Assembly (NCBI GenBank): GCA_902492825.1
Contig: CABUMZ010000032.1
Span: 1-16,836 of the forward strand
Direction: 5' to 3'
DNA from: an uncultured Collinsella sp.
Lineage (GTDB): Bacteria; Actinomycetota; Coriobacteriia; Coriobacteriales; Coriobacteriaceae
Length of the DNA stretch: 16,836 bases
Shown here: piece after piece, positions 7,640 to 15,554 of the stretch
Position numbering within the stretch: the stretch's first letter is position 1
Layout of the letters: the number at the start of each line of letters is the position of its first letter
Notes under the pieces: model-generated
Seen by the model: only the letters and a program-made list of their open reading frames with translations
Told to the model about the DNA's origin: nothing
Databases searched by the model: none
Translations under genes and position numbers: made by a program

Positions 7640-8860
7640 GTGGGTAACCACTTCCGTCCCTCCGGTGCGGGCGATGATGCCCCCAAGACGCAGGCAGGCG
7701 TCCAGGGCAGTCGTTTCGCCACTCCGGATTCAGAGGGCCAGCCTGTTGCTCAGGCCCCCGCTCAGCCGGCAGATCAGGCACAGCCGGCATCCGATCCCTT
7801 TGCCTACAATCCAACCAGCGATGTCGCGCTTTCCGGCACGGTGGGTTTTGAGCCCGTTCAGGCCGTGACCGCTCGCGTGGAGCAGCCCCAGGCTGGTGCC
7901 GCCACGCCGCAGCCTACCATGGCCGGCATTCCCGACCCCTTGGCCCCTGCGACGCCGGCTCCTCAGCCTGCGCAGTCCGGTCTCTTTGCCGCTATTCCCG
8001 ACCCCACGCAGCCTGCTGCCCCGGTGGTCGAGAGCGATCAGGCAGCCGAGGTCGCAAGCCTCGATAACGCGCTCAACAACCCCGATTTTACGTCGGTGTT
8101 TGCGCCCATCGATCCGCAGGCCAGCCGCAAGAAGATGGCCAAGCAGGCCGGTGTCGAGCCCGTCATCCTTATGGAGCATGTCACCAAGATCTATCCGGCA
8201 CAGCCCAACAAGCCTGCACTCGACGACATCAACATCGAGATCTATCCGGGCGAGTTCGTCTTCCTGGTCGGTCACTCCGGCTCGGGTAAGACCACGCTGC
8301 TGTCTACGCTCAACCGCGACGTCAAGCCGACGAGCGGTCGCATCCTGGTTGCCGGTCAGGACCTCATGAAGATCAAGAACCGCAAGGTTCCGTTCCTGCG
8401 CCGCCAGATTGGCGCCGTGTTCCAGGACTTTAAGCTTCTGCCGCAAAAAACCGCCTACGAAAACGTGGCGTTTGCCCTGCAGTGCATCGGCAAGCCCAAG
8501 GGCGTCATTCGCAGCCAGGTGCCCGAGGTGCTGCGTCTGGTCGGCCTGGCCGATCAGATGGACTCGCTGCCCGACCAGCTTTCCGGTGGCGAGCAGCAGC
8601 GCGTTGCCGTCGCCCGCGCTATGGTCAACCGTCCGCCGCTGCTGATCTGCGACGAGCCGACGGGCAACCTCGACCCGGCGATCTCGCTGGGCATCATGAA
8701 GCTGCTCGAGCGTATTAACCGCACTGGCACCACCGTGATCGTCGCCACGCACGACCGCGAGATGGTCGATAGCATGCACCGTCGCGTGATCGCCCTTGAG
8801 GGCGGCCACGTTATCCGCGACCAGGAGAGGGGAGGTTACGGCAACTATGGCACCAACTAA
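7640..8860 (+). CDS. ftsE: Cell-division ABC ATPase FtsE with long N-terminal extension
   Basis: FtsE is the cytoplasmic ATPase of the FtsEX complex, which controls peptidoglycan hydrolases at the division site. The ABC domain occupies about residues 173-406: Walker A GHSGSGKTT (K217), signature LSGGEQQR (314-321), Walker B with D338-E339, and H-loop H371. FtsE is normally about 220-230 residues. Here some 170 extra residues precede the domain, rich in Pro, Ala and Gln with two IPDP motifs, probably disordered. The GTG start at 7640 has the ribosome site aaggag five bases upstream and an extended -10 before it; internal Met codons near the ABC domain (for example the ATG in 'KKMAKQ') have only weak sites. 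The gene overlaps ftsX by 14 bases. The function is certain; the full-length start is likely but not proven. Confidence 0.93.
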   Translation: MGNHFRPSGAGDDAPKTQAGVQGSRFATPDSEGQPVAQAPAQPADQAQPASDPFAYNPTSDVALSGTVGFEPVQAVTARVEQPQAGAATPQPTMAGIPDPLAPATPAPQPAQSGLFAAIPDPTQPAAPVVESDQAAEVASLDNALNNPDFTSVFAPIDPQASRKKMAKQAGVEPVILMEHVTKIYPAQPNKPALDDINIEIYPGEFVFLVGHSGSGKTTLLSTLNRDVKPTSGRILVAGQDLMKIKNRKVPFLRRQIGAVFQDFKLLPQKTAYENVAFALQCIGKPKGVIRSQVPEVLRLVGLADQMDSLPDQLSGGEQQRVAVARAMVNRPPLLICDEPTGNLDPAISLGIMKLLERINRTGTTVIVATHDREMVDSMHRRVIALEGGHVIRDQERGGYGNYGTN

Positions 8861-9767
8861 CGTGGGCTACTCCTTCAAAGAGGCAATCAGCCACTTCTTC
8901 CGTAACTGGACTACCTCGCTCGGCGCCGTCATCACGATCTTCCTTTCGCTGTTTATCATCGGCCTGTTCATTATGGGTTCCGCGATGCTGAACTCCGTGA
9001 TCGGCACCGTCGAGGATCAGGTTGTCATCAACGCGTTCATTAGTGATGACGCCGATCAGGCCGATGTTCAGGCTTTTGAGGCCGAGCTTAAGACGTGGAA
9101 TAACGTCAAGTCCGTGACCTATAAGGACAAGGACGACGCGCTGGCCGAGTATACGAGCAAGATGTCGGGCAACGCCGACGCCACCATGAGCGCGCTCGAT
9201 GGCCAGAACCCGCTGCCGGCTTCCTTCGCTATTGAGATGGACGATCCGTCCAAGGTCGAGAGCACGGCAAAGAAGCTCAAGAAGGATGCCGATTTCCAGA
9301 AGATCGCGGATGACGGCGACGTCAACGCGAGCGTGCTGTACGGCCAGGAGGAAGTGAGCCGCCTGTTCCAGGTGACCAACTACATCCGCATCGCCGCCGT
9401 GGTGCTCGTTGGTCTTCTGACCTTTATCGCATTCATCTTCATCAACAACACGATTCGCCTGTCCATCACGGCGCGTCGTCGTGAGATTGCGATTATGCGT
9501 CTGGTCGGCGCCAGCAACGGCTTCATTCGTGGCCCGTTTATCACCGAGGGCGTGCTGCAGGCCATTTTGGGCTCGCTGCTTTCCATCGGCGTTCTGGAGC
9601 TGCTGCGCAATCTGATGATCCCGCGTCTGCAGGAGAGCATCGGCTGGATGTCGTTTGCCCTGCCAATGCAGTACTACCTGGTGACCTATGCTGCGCTGAT
9701 TCTGGTCGGCGTGATTATCGGTCTCTTTGGTTCTGCCATCGCCATGCGCCGCTACCTGCGCGTGTAG
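8847..9767 (+). CDS. ftsX: Cell-division permease-like protein FtsX
   Basis: FtsX is the membrane partner of FtsE; its external loop passes ATP-driven motion to cell-wall hydrolases or their activators. The 306-residue protein has the FtsX layout: a cytoplasmic N terminus with 'YSFKEAISHFFRNWTTSLGAVITI', membrane segment 1 (about 22-44), a large external loop (about 45-170), and three further membrane segments. The conserved cytoplasmic stretch 'RLSITARRREIAIMRLVGASNGFIRGPF' lies between segments 2 and 3. ATG 8847 was chosen because the open frame further upstream lies within ftsE; ggagg at 8831-8835 is 11 bases away, a rather long spacing. It overlaps the end of ftsE, so translation is probably coupled. 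A strong terminator follows. Confidence 0.95.
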   Translation: MAPTNVGYSFKEAISHFFRNWTTSLGAVITIFLSLFIIGLFIMGSAMLNSVIGTVEDQVVINAFISDDADQADVQAFEAELKTWNNVKSVTYKDKDDALAEYTSKMSGNADATMSALDGQNPLPASFAIEMDDPSKVESTAKKLKKDADFQKIADDGDVNASVLYGQEEVSRLFQVTNYIRIAAVVLVGLLTFIAFIFINNTIRLSITARRREIAIMRLVGASNGFIRGPFITEGVLQAILGSLLSIGVLELLRNLMIPRLQESIGWMSFALPMQYYLVTYAALILVGVIIGLFGSAIAMRRYLRV

Positions 9768-9791
9768 GCATGCTTGGAATTCATCCCTTCC

Positions 9792-9825
9792 AACGGGTCG
9801 TCTCTTATGGGGCGGCCCGTTTTTT
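9792..9825 (+). terminator. Intrinsic terminator after ftsX
   Basis: The stem starting acgggtcgtctc (from 9793) pairs with ggggcggcccgt (ending 9820), using G-U pairs in the middle and a short ttat loop, and runs into six Ts. This is the clearest terminator in the window and ends the ftsEX transcript. Confidence 0.85.
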
Positions 9826-9902
9826 GATCCCTAGGGGACGGCAGGAAAGCGAATCATTTGGGTAGACTCTTTGGAGTTCTCAATCGATAGTTAGGAGGCG
9901 CC

Positions 9903-12038
9903 ATGGGGCGCAATAACAAGCATAAGCGTGGAGCTCGCAATCAGCGCGGGCCGGTGCGCAGCGAACGCCGTCCGAGCCTGACCGGGCGCGTGCAGCTCCA
10001 TGAGCATAGCGCCTACGTTGTAACCGAAAACGGCGACTACAAGGTCATGGGCCGCGGTAAGCGCGAGATCATGGATGGCGATACCGTTGCCGTGAGCATT
10101 AAGAACAGCCCGCACGGTGAGCGGCGCGCCGTGATCGAAAGCGTGGTTGAGCGTGCAGCCATAAGCGTGGTGGGCACGTACCAGACCGCCGGTCCGCTCG
10201 GTGTGATCGAGCCGCTCGATTCGCGTCTGAAGGCCGACTTCTTCATTCTGCCCGAGGATACCTCGGCGGATCGTCTGGGTGTCCACCCGGGTGATGCCGT
10301 TGTCGCGCGCATTTTGACCTACCCGACGCGCCTGGAATCGGGTACCGTGACGATCGAACGCCGCATTGGCGGAGATGACGCGCCCGATTTGGGCGTTCAA
10401 TATGTGATGGCGCGTTACGGCTATACCGATAGCTATCCCGAGGCCGCGCTGGACGAGGCCGAGGGGCTTTCGCTCGATGTGTCCGCGGCGCTTAAGGACC
10501 CGCTCCGCCGCGATCTGCGCGACCGCTTTGTCGTCACGATCGACCCGGTCGACGCGCGCGACTTTGACGATGCCATTTCGCTGGAGCGCACGCCCGAGGG
10601 TGGCTACAAGCTGGGTGTGCATATCGCCGACGTTTCACACTATGTGGCTTGGGACGGGCATATCGATCTTGAGGCTCGCCATCGTACGACATCGGTGTAT
10701 CTGGCCGATCGCGTGCTTCCCATGCTGCCCGAACGCCTGTCCTGTGACCTGTGCTCGCTTCGCCCTGACGAGGACCGTCTTGCGTTTACCGTCGATATCG
10801 AGCTCGATGCGCAGGGTCGCGTGCGGCATTACGATCCGTATCCCAGCGTGATTCGCTCGCGTGTGCGTATGGACTATGACGGCGCCGAGGCGCTGCTGGT
10901 GCGTGCCGGCGCGGTTGAGTATTCGGTGCTGGAGGGTGCAGCCGAGGATGTTGCGGCTGCCGAGACCTCGCGCGAGGAAGCGCTTGAGCGCGGTCTTGCG
11001 TGCGAGGAGGCCGCCCGCGGCTACAACATCGACCTCGGCGATTTCCTTGTCGCCGCTAACGAACTCGCCGAACTTCGCCGTCGTATTCGTCGCGCCCGCG
11101 GCTCAGTCGATTTTGACACAGCCGAGATTCGCGCTCTATTGGATGAGGACGGAGTGCCCGTGCAGATTGTGGCGCGTGAGCGTTCGTGTGCCACGTCGCT
11201 TATCGAGGAAGCCATGCTGCTCGCCAACGAGTGCGTTGCAGAGTGGCTGGCAGACCGTGATATCGAGGCCTGCTATCGTGTGCATGAGGATCCGAGCCCC
11301 GATAGCCTGCACGGTGCTGCCGTTGCGCTGGCGCAGCTAGGCATCATCGACGATCGCCGTGCTGCCGGTATTGCCCTGGGGAGCCCCGATGAGCTGCAGG
11401 CTGCAGTTGATGCTGCCGCCGGTACGGCCAACGCACCGCTCGTCAACACGCTGCTTCTGCGCAGTATGCAGCGCGCGCTGTACAAGCCGCGCAACGAGGG
11501 CCACTTTGCGCTCGCCGCGCCGTGCTACTGTCACTTTACGAGTCCCATCCGCCGCTACCCCGATCTGGTGGTGCACCGCGTGCTCAAACTGCAGTTGGCC
11601 TATGAGCAGCTCGGCGGCAAGGACGCCTTGGTCCGTACGCCGCGGCTGATCGGTAAGGGGCGCGAGTCGCTGCCGCGCATTCTGCCGCAGATCTGCCGCG
11701 CATGTAGCGATGCCGAGCGCGCGGCAGATGCCGCCAGCCATGCGACGCAAAAGATCAAGATTGCCCAGTACTATGAGGACCGTCTGGGTGAGCGCTATGC
11801 CGGAACCGTCTCGTGGGTTAGCAGCATGGGCCTCTTTGTGCGCTTGGACCTAACACAGGTCGAGGGCCTGGTTTCAATTAAGAGCCTGGGCAACGAGTGG
11901 TTCGAGTTCGACGAGGACGCGCTAACGCTCACAGGTGCCGACACGGGCACCCGTTACGAGCTGGGGCAGCGCGTGATTATCGAGGTCTCGCGCGTCAATA
12001 CCACGCGTGGGCACTTGGACTTTAAGCTTATCCATTAG
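9903..12038 (+). CDS. rnr: Ribonuclease R (RNB-family 3'-5' exoribonuclease)
   Basis: RNase R degrades structured RNA from the 3' end, including defective mRNAs released by trans-translation and rRNA fragments. The 711-residue protein has a basic N-terminal tail, cold-shock/OB domains (about 20-190), the RNB catalytic domain and a C-terminal S1 RNA-binding domain (about 628-711, 'GERYAGTVSWVSSMGLFVRL'). The catalytic acidic cluster 'IDPVDARDFDDA' gives D214, D220, D222 and D223, equivalent to the metal-binding aspartates of E. coli RNase R. 'HFTSPIRRYPDLVVHR' is a second family hallmark. It is shorter than the E. coli enzyme (813), lacking the long N- and C-terminal extensions, as in many Gram-positive bacteria. 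ATG 9903 has an ideal aggagg. smpB, often next to rnr, is not in the window. Confidence 0.95.
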   Translation: MGRNNKHKRGARNQRGPVRSERRPSLTGRVQLHEHSAYVVTENGDYKVMGRGKREIMDGDTVAVSIKNSPHGERRAVIESVVERAAISVVGTYQTAGPLGVIEPLDSRLKADFFILPEDTSADRLGVHPGDAVVARILTYPTRLESGTVTIERRIGGDDAPDLGVQYVMARYGYTDSYPEAALDEAEGLSLDVSAALKDPLRRDLRDRFVVTIDPVDARDFDDAISLERTPEGGYKLGVHIADVSHYVAWDGHIDLEARHRTTSVYLADRVLPMLPERLSCDLCSLRPDEDRLAFTVDIELDAQGRVRHYDPYPSVIRSRVRMDYDGAEALLVRAGAVEYSVLEGAAEDVAAAETSREEALERGLACEEAARGYNIDLGDFLVAANELAELRRRIRRARGSVDFDTAEIRALLDEDGVPVQIVARERSCATSLIEEAMLLANECVAEWLADRDIEACYRVHEDPSPDSLHGAAVALAQLGIIDDRRAAGIALGSPDELQAAVDAAAGTANAPLVNTLLLRSMQRALYKPRNEGHFALAAPCYCHFTSPIRRYPDLVVHRVLKLQLAYEQLGGKDALVRTPRLIGKGRESLPRILPQICRACSDAERAADAASHATQKIKIAQYYEDRLGERYAGTVSWVSSMGLFVRLDLTQVEGLVSIKSLGNEWFEFDEDALTLTGADTGTRYELGQRVIIEVSRVNTTRGHLDFKLIH

Positions 12039-12065
12039 CTAAATCCCGACTCGTGGCGAGAGAGC

Positions 12066-12093
12066 GGAGGGCGGCCTTTCGGGACCGCCCTTC
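12066..12093 (+). terminator. Probable terminator after rnr
   Basis: ggagggcgg (12066-12074) pairs with ccgcccttc (12085-12093) around a short loop, 27 bases after the stop. A clear T-run is missing, so termination strength is uncertain. Confidence 0.55.
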
Positions 12094-12147
12094 GCATTTG
12101 AATCGTGGCTACCTTGCCGTCTGCTCGGCCGCCCGCTTACCTGCTAT

Positions 12148-12198
12148 TTGAGAGGTAAAACCTACCAAAATAAACCTGTCCCTTTTTGGCAGGTTTAC
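12148..12198 (+). promoter_or_regulatory. Recombinase promoter overlapped by three repeated half-sites
   Basis: ttgaga (12148-12153), a 17-base spacer and taaacc (12171-12176) form a plausible promoter. Overlapping it are aaacctaccaaaa (12158-12170), aaacctgtccctt (12172-12184) and an inverted copy ttttggcaggttt (12184-12196); the first and third are reverse complements except at one base. The middle and third also form a hairpin (taaacctg/caggttta). Half-sites in direct and inverted array over a recombinase promoter suggest an operator and/or a recombination site. Confidence 0.5.
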
Positions 12199-12215
12199 AA
12201 GAAAGCGGGGATGAG

Positions 12216-12821
12216 ATGGCGACGGTGTACGGTTATGCGCGGGTGAGTTCGCGCGATCAGAATCTTAATCGGCAGCTGGATGCGCTGGGCGCCTATGGCG
12301 TGGGCTCGGCGAATATTTATGCCGACCATGCGAGCGGCAAGGACTTCGATCGACCGCGTTATCGCGAGCTGCTGCACGTCCTGGGAGACGGGGACGTGCT
12401 GGTGGTGCTTTCTATCGACCGACTTGGCCGTAATTACTCCGAGATTCTTGAGGAATGGCGACGCATTACCAAGGTGCTCGGGGTTGCCATTGTGGTGTTG
12501 GATATGCCATTGCTTGACACGCGCGCCAGGGCCAGCGGCGCGCCGGATGTGACCAACACCCTGATTGCCGATATTGTGCTGCAGCTGCTGAGCTACGTGG
12601 CGCAGGTGGAGCGCGAGAATATCCATCGGCGCCAGGCGGAGGGGATTGCAGCGGCGCGGGCGCGAGGGGTCCGTTTCGGTCGACCTCGCAAGCCATGCCC
12701 TCCTCAGTTTGAGCTGGTGCGCGATAGCTATGAGGCGGGCGATATTACCCGCAGCCAGGCAGCAAAGTGCCTGGGCGTGTGCGTGGGGACGTTCGATCGC
12801 TGGATGCGCGAGGCGGGGTAG
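12216..12821 (+). CDS. Small serine recombinase (resolvase/invertase family)
   Basis: This 201-residue site-specific recombinase matches the Tn3/gamma-delta resolvase and DNA invertase family along its full length. The nucleophile is S11 in 'YGYARVSSRDQN'; the supporting active-site residues R9, R46, D68, R69 and R72 ('SIDRLGRN') line up with gamma-delta R8, R45, R68 and R71. The long helix 'YVAQVERENIHRRQAEGIAAARARGVRFGRPRK' leads to a C-terminal helix-turn-helix (about 168-198). The open frame extends upstream, but ATG 12216 is where family homology begins; the ribosome site is weak (gcgggg). No transposon, IS or invertible segment is obvious next to it, so its substrate is unknown. A repeated-site cluster lies immediately upstream. 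It could be an orphan left by an element or a dedicated regulator of a local site. Confidence 0.9.
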   Translation: MATVYGYARVSSRDQNLNRQLDALGAYGVGSANIYADHASGKDFDRPRYRELLHVLGDGDVLVVLSIDRLGRNYSEILEEWRRITKVLGVAIVVLDMPLLDTRARASGAPDVTNTLIADIVLQLLSYVAQVERENIHRRQAEGIAAARARGVRFGRPRKPCPPQFELVRDSYEAGDITRSQAAKCLGVCVGTFDRWMREAG

Positions 12822-12925
12822 GGTTTTGCGTCGCTTTGTCGCTTCCTGTTGCGATTCAAATTTTGATACGGTGACGATGCCATTTGGGGCTACACTCGCT
12901 GATATTCAAAAAAGGAGGTTGACCC

Positions 12926-13507
12926 TTGGCGCGCGTAAAACAAATAATCGGATGGACCGCGATCGTTCTGTTCGCTGCAACGCTGGCGGGCATCTGGGTG
13001 CTGACGGAGCAAAATGCGGTGGAGACGTCGTTGCTGAGCGAGTCCACCGCGCGTGTGGTGGAGGGTCAGGCTACGGGCGTTCAGGCTGTCGATGCCACGG
13101 GTGAAGCCCAGACGGAGAACGGAATGACCGGGGGCACCGATTCGGCTGCCTCGAATGTCCGGTCTGGCCGACTTGCTTCCATTCGCATGTGGGTGGGCAC
13201 GAACGTCCGTCGCGTTGCCCATACCGTAGAGTTTTTCTTCGTCGGATTGTTCGCCTCGGTGGTCGTGGTTTGCTTTTCCAGGCGTCCGTGGAGCGCATGC
13301 TCCCGTTGCGTGCCCGTATTGCTCTTTTGCGCCGCCTGCTCCGTTGGCGATCAGGTGCATAAGATCTTTGTTCCCGGCAGGCATTTCGACGTTATCGATT
13401 TAGGATTCGATGCTGCGGGCTATGTCATCGCCATGCTGTTGGTATTGCTGACGGCGGCGTTGGTGCGCCATGCGACTCGGCCGATCGGCGCCCATGCGAG
13501 GCGCTAG
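12926..13507 (+). CDS. VanZ-like family membrane protein
   Basis: The 193-residue membrane protein has an N-terminal membrane helix (about 7-26), a polar outside segment (about 27-85, rich in Gly, Ser, Thr, Gln), and a VanZ-type core. The core shows 'RVAHTVEFFFVGLF' (H99, E102), 'GDQVHKIFVPGRHFDVIDLGFDAAGY' (D142, Q143, P150-G151-R152, D155, D158) and a final helix. These are the conserved polar residues of the VanZ family, named after a protein giving low-level teicoplanin resistance; most members are uncharacterised, so resistance should not be assumed. The start is TTG 12926, chosen because the near-perfect ribosome site aaaggaggt ends seven bases upstream and no in-frame ATG exists near the N-terminal helix. 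A strong hairpin follows. Confidence 0.85.
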   Translation: MARVKQIIGWTAIVLFAATLAGIWVLTEQNAVETSLLSESTARVVEGQATGVQAVDATGEAQTENGMTGGTDSAASNVRSGRLASIRMWVGTNVRRVAHTVEFFFVGLFASVVVVCFSRRPWSACSRCVPVLLFCAACSVGDQVHKIFVPGRHFDVIDLGFDAAGYVIAMLLVLLTAALVRHATRPIGAHARR

Positions 13508-13588
13508 CCGGTAACAAACCCGTTTCTGATAATGCGACCTTGTTGAATTATTTTGTGTCGCGCGTATTTCCGAGCGGTCGGATTTGAG

Positions 13589-13615
13589 GGGCGAGCGGTA
13601 GAACGCTCGCCCTTT
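13589..13615 (+). terminator. Terminator hairpin after the VanZ-like gene
   Basis: gggcgagcg (13589-13597) and cgctcgccc (13604-13612) form a perfect 9-bp stem with a 6-base loop followed by ttt. It ends the VanZ-like transcript and insulates the mur locus. Confidence 0.75.
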
Positions 13616-13637
13616 GTGCGCCACGATGCGGCACAAT

Positions 13638-13676
13638 GTACCGCAAAAGCTGTTTGTATCCGGTACGAATCGTTCG
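13638..13676. promoter_or_regulatory. Candidate operator region of the mur locus
   Basis: The region between the terminator and the regulator gene holds gtaccg (13638-13643) and its inverse cggtac (13661-13666), centred on a possible -10 (ttgtat, 13654-13659), followed by the dyad cgaatcgttcg (13666-13676). RpiR-type regulators bind dyads near their own promoters, so this is a reasonable operator candidate. Symmetry is the only evidence. Confidence 0.35.
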
Positions 13677-13711
13677 TTGGTCTTTAATTCTTCTCAACGG
13701 AGGTGTTTGAG

Positions 13712-14563
13712 ATGGCAAACGGATTGCTTTTGCGGCTTCGCGAGCGTGAGCTCAGCGCGAGCCCGGCGGAACGCAATGTCATCGCATATGTAAGCGCTCA
13801 TCCGCACGAGGTGGTCGGGCTGTCCGTCCGCGGTCTTGCCGATGTCACGTTCTCCTCGCCCTCGAGCATTTTGCGCTTTTGCAAGCGTTTGGGTTTTGCG
13901 GGCTACAAGGAGTTCCAACGCGAACTGATTGCCGAGCTGGCGCTCTTAGGTGACAAGAAAGACGTTGCCCTCGAGGACATCTCCATGGATGACAGCGTCG
14001 AACGTATCGTGGGGAAGGTGATGAAAAGCAACGTGCGCACGATCGAGGCGACGGCGCGAACGCTCGATTACACCGTCTTGGAGCGATGCGCGGCCCGTCT
14101 TAAGCGGGCACGCGCGGTCAATCTGTTCGGTATTGGTGCCTCTCGTTTGGTCGCGCACGACCTGGCGCAAAAGCTCATGCGTGTCGACAAAGAGTGCCAT
14201 CTGTACGACGACTGGCATGATCAGCTCTTATGTGCCAAGAACATGCATGAGGGCGATATGGCAATCGCCTTTAGCTACTCGGGCTTGACGCAAGAGGTGC
14301 TGGACTGCACCGCCGAGGCTCAACGCCACAACTGTCCCGTTGTGGCCGTTACCAAAGTAGATGGATCATCCAAACTTGCCGCCATGGCCGATGCCGTGCT
14401 CGGCGTCGCTGCGAGTGAACCCTTGGTCCGCAGCGGTGCCATGGCTTCGCGTATGGCCCAGCTTATGGTTGTCGATGCCCTGTACGCTGCTTACGTTGCC
14501 AGCGACTACGAACGGGCGACGCATGTCATTAAGCAAAACTACATCGAGAAACAGGAAAGATGA
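13712..14563 (+). CDS. RpiR-family transcriptional regulator, probably MurR-type
   Basis: The 283-residue protein has the two RpiR-family parts: an N-terminal helix-turn-helix (about 1-77, 'LSVRGLADVTFSSPSSILRFCKRLGFAGYKEFQREL') and a sugar-phosphate-binding SIS domain (about 110-250, 'AVNLFGIGASRLVAHDLAQKL' and 'GDMAIAFSYSGLTQEVLDC'). Since it directly precedes murQ and a PTS permease, it is probably the local regulator answering MurNAc-6-phosphate, as MurR does in E. coli; that ligand is inferred from the neighbourhood. ATG 13712 follows the ribosome site cggagg; the alternative GTG 13703 lies inside that site and was rejected. The stop is 10 bases before murQ, implying one transcript. Confidence 0.9.
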   Translation: MANGLLLRLRERELSASPAERNVIAYVSAHPHEVVGLSVRGLADVTFSSPSSILRFCKRLGFAGYKEFQRELIAELALLGDKKDVALEDISMDDSVERIVGKVMKSNVRTIEATARTLDYTVLERCAARLKRARAVNLFGIGASRLVAHDLAQKLMRVDKECHLYDDWHDQLLCAKNMHEGDMAIAFSYSGLTQEVLDCTAEAQRHNCPVVAVTKVDGSSKLAAMADAVLGVAASEPLVRSGAMASRMAQLMVVDALYAAYVASDYERATHVIKQNYIEKQER

Positions 14564-14573
14564 GGTGAATGAA

Positions 14574-15497
14574 ATGCTCGATTTAACAAAATTCACGACC
14601 GAACAGCGTAATCAAAGGTCAATGGACCTCGATACGATGACATCGCTGCAAATCGTCACGACGATGAACGATGAGGATCTTCGTGCCGTCCAGTCGGTCA
14701 CGAAAGTGTTGCCCCAGGTTGCCACAGCAATCGACTGGGCTGCTGAGACACTCGAGCGCGGCGGGCGCGTCTTTTACATGGGCGCAGGCACCAGCGGTCG
14801 TCTGGGCGTACTCGACGCTTCGGAGTGTCCGCCCACGTTTGGCGTGTCACCCGATCTGATTGTCGGGCTCATTGCCGGAGGCGAGACGGCGTTTATCAAG
14901 GCTGTCGAAGGTGCCGAAGACAGCGATGAGCTTGGCGCGAACGACCTGCGAGAGCGTGGACTCTCGGACAAGGATCTTGTCGTTGGCCTGGCGGCAAGCG
15001 GTCGTACTCCTTATGTGGTGGGCGGCCTTGTGTACGCCAAGGCAACTGGGTGCAAGACCCTTGCAATTGCCTGCAACCAAGGGTCGAAGATCGGGGAGAG
15101 CGCAGATCTTGCCATTGAGCCCGTGCCCGGTCCCGAGGTGCTGACCGGCTCAACGAGACTCAAGGCGGGAACGGTTCAAAAGCTCATTCTCAACATGATT
15201 TCGACCGGTGCCATGGTCAAGATTGGCAAGGTGTACCAAAACCTGATGGTCGATGTGCAGCAGACGAACGAGAAGTTGGTGGTGCGCGGCCAGAACATCG
15301 TGATGGAAGCGACCGACTGCACGCGCGAGCGCGCTGTTCAGGCGCTTGCGGATGCCGGCGGCCACGTAAAAACCGCTATTGTCTCGGTGCTGTTGGACTG
15401 CGATGCCGAGCAGGCTGCGGTAGCTCTTGAACGGGCGCACGGCCATGTCCGTACTGCGGTGAGTGGCCATGAGAAGAGCAATGCCGACGCCCAATAG
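14574..15497 (+). CDS. murQ: N-acetylmuramic acid 6-phosphate etherase
   Basis: MurQ cleaves the D-lactyl ether of MurNAc-6-phosphate, giving GlcNAc-6-phosphate and lactate, and so feeds cell-wall sugar into amino-sugar catabolism. The 307-residue protein is close to the usual 298-305. The SIS domain is clear ('GAGTSGRLGVLDASECPPTFG'), and the catalytic glutamates correspond to E84 (in 'DASE') and E115 (in 'VEGAED'), matching E. coli E83 and E114. 'GLAASGRTPYVVGGLVYAKATGCKTLAIACN' and 'VLTGSTRLKAGTVQKLILNMISTGAMVKIGKVYQNLMVDVQQTNEKL' are further hallmarks. ATG 14574 with aggtg six bases upstream was chosen; the longer open frame upstream lies within the regulator gene. It sits 57 bases before the permease gene. 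Confidence 0.96.
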   Translation: MLDLTKFTTEQRNQRSMDLDTMTSLQIVTTMNDEDLRAVQSVTKVLPQVATAIDWAAETLERGGRVFYMGAGTSGRLGVLDASECPPTFGVSPDLIVGLIAGGETAFIKAVEGAEDSDELGANDLRERGLSDKDLVVGLAASGRTPYVVGGLVYAKATGCKTLAIACNQGSKIGESADLAIEPVPGPEVLTGSTRLKAGTVQKLILNMISTGAMVKIGKVYQNLMVDVQQTNEKLVVRGQNIVMEATDCTRERAVQALADAGGHVKTAIVSVLLDCDAEQAAVALERAHGHVRTAVSGHEKSNADAQ

Positions 15498-15554
15498 GTG
15501 CGCGGCGTGAGCTGATATGACATCCAGACGAGATACCCAATACAAGGAGGAGTT

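Noticed and set aside
6250..7640. CRISPR-like array
   Set aside because: Repeats here are two inverted palindromes and one tandem pair; there are no regularly spaced direct repeats with unique spacers and no cas genes.
7401..7814. Minus-strand open frame (137 codons) across the 123-bp hairpin
   Set aside because: It spans the palindrome, the ftsE promoter and the ftsE start, has no ribosome site, and its composition is that of a shadow frame.
13703..13711. GTG start for the RpiR-type regulator
   Set aside because: It overlaps the ribosome site that properly serves ATG 13712.
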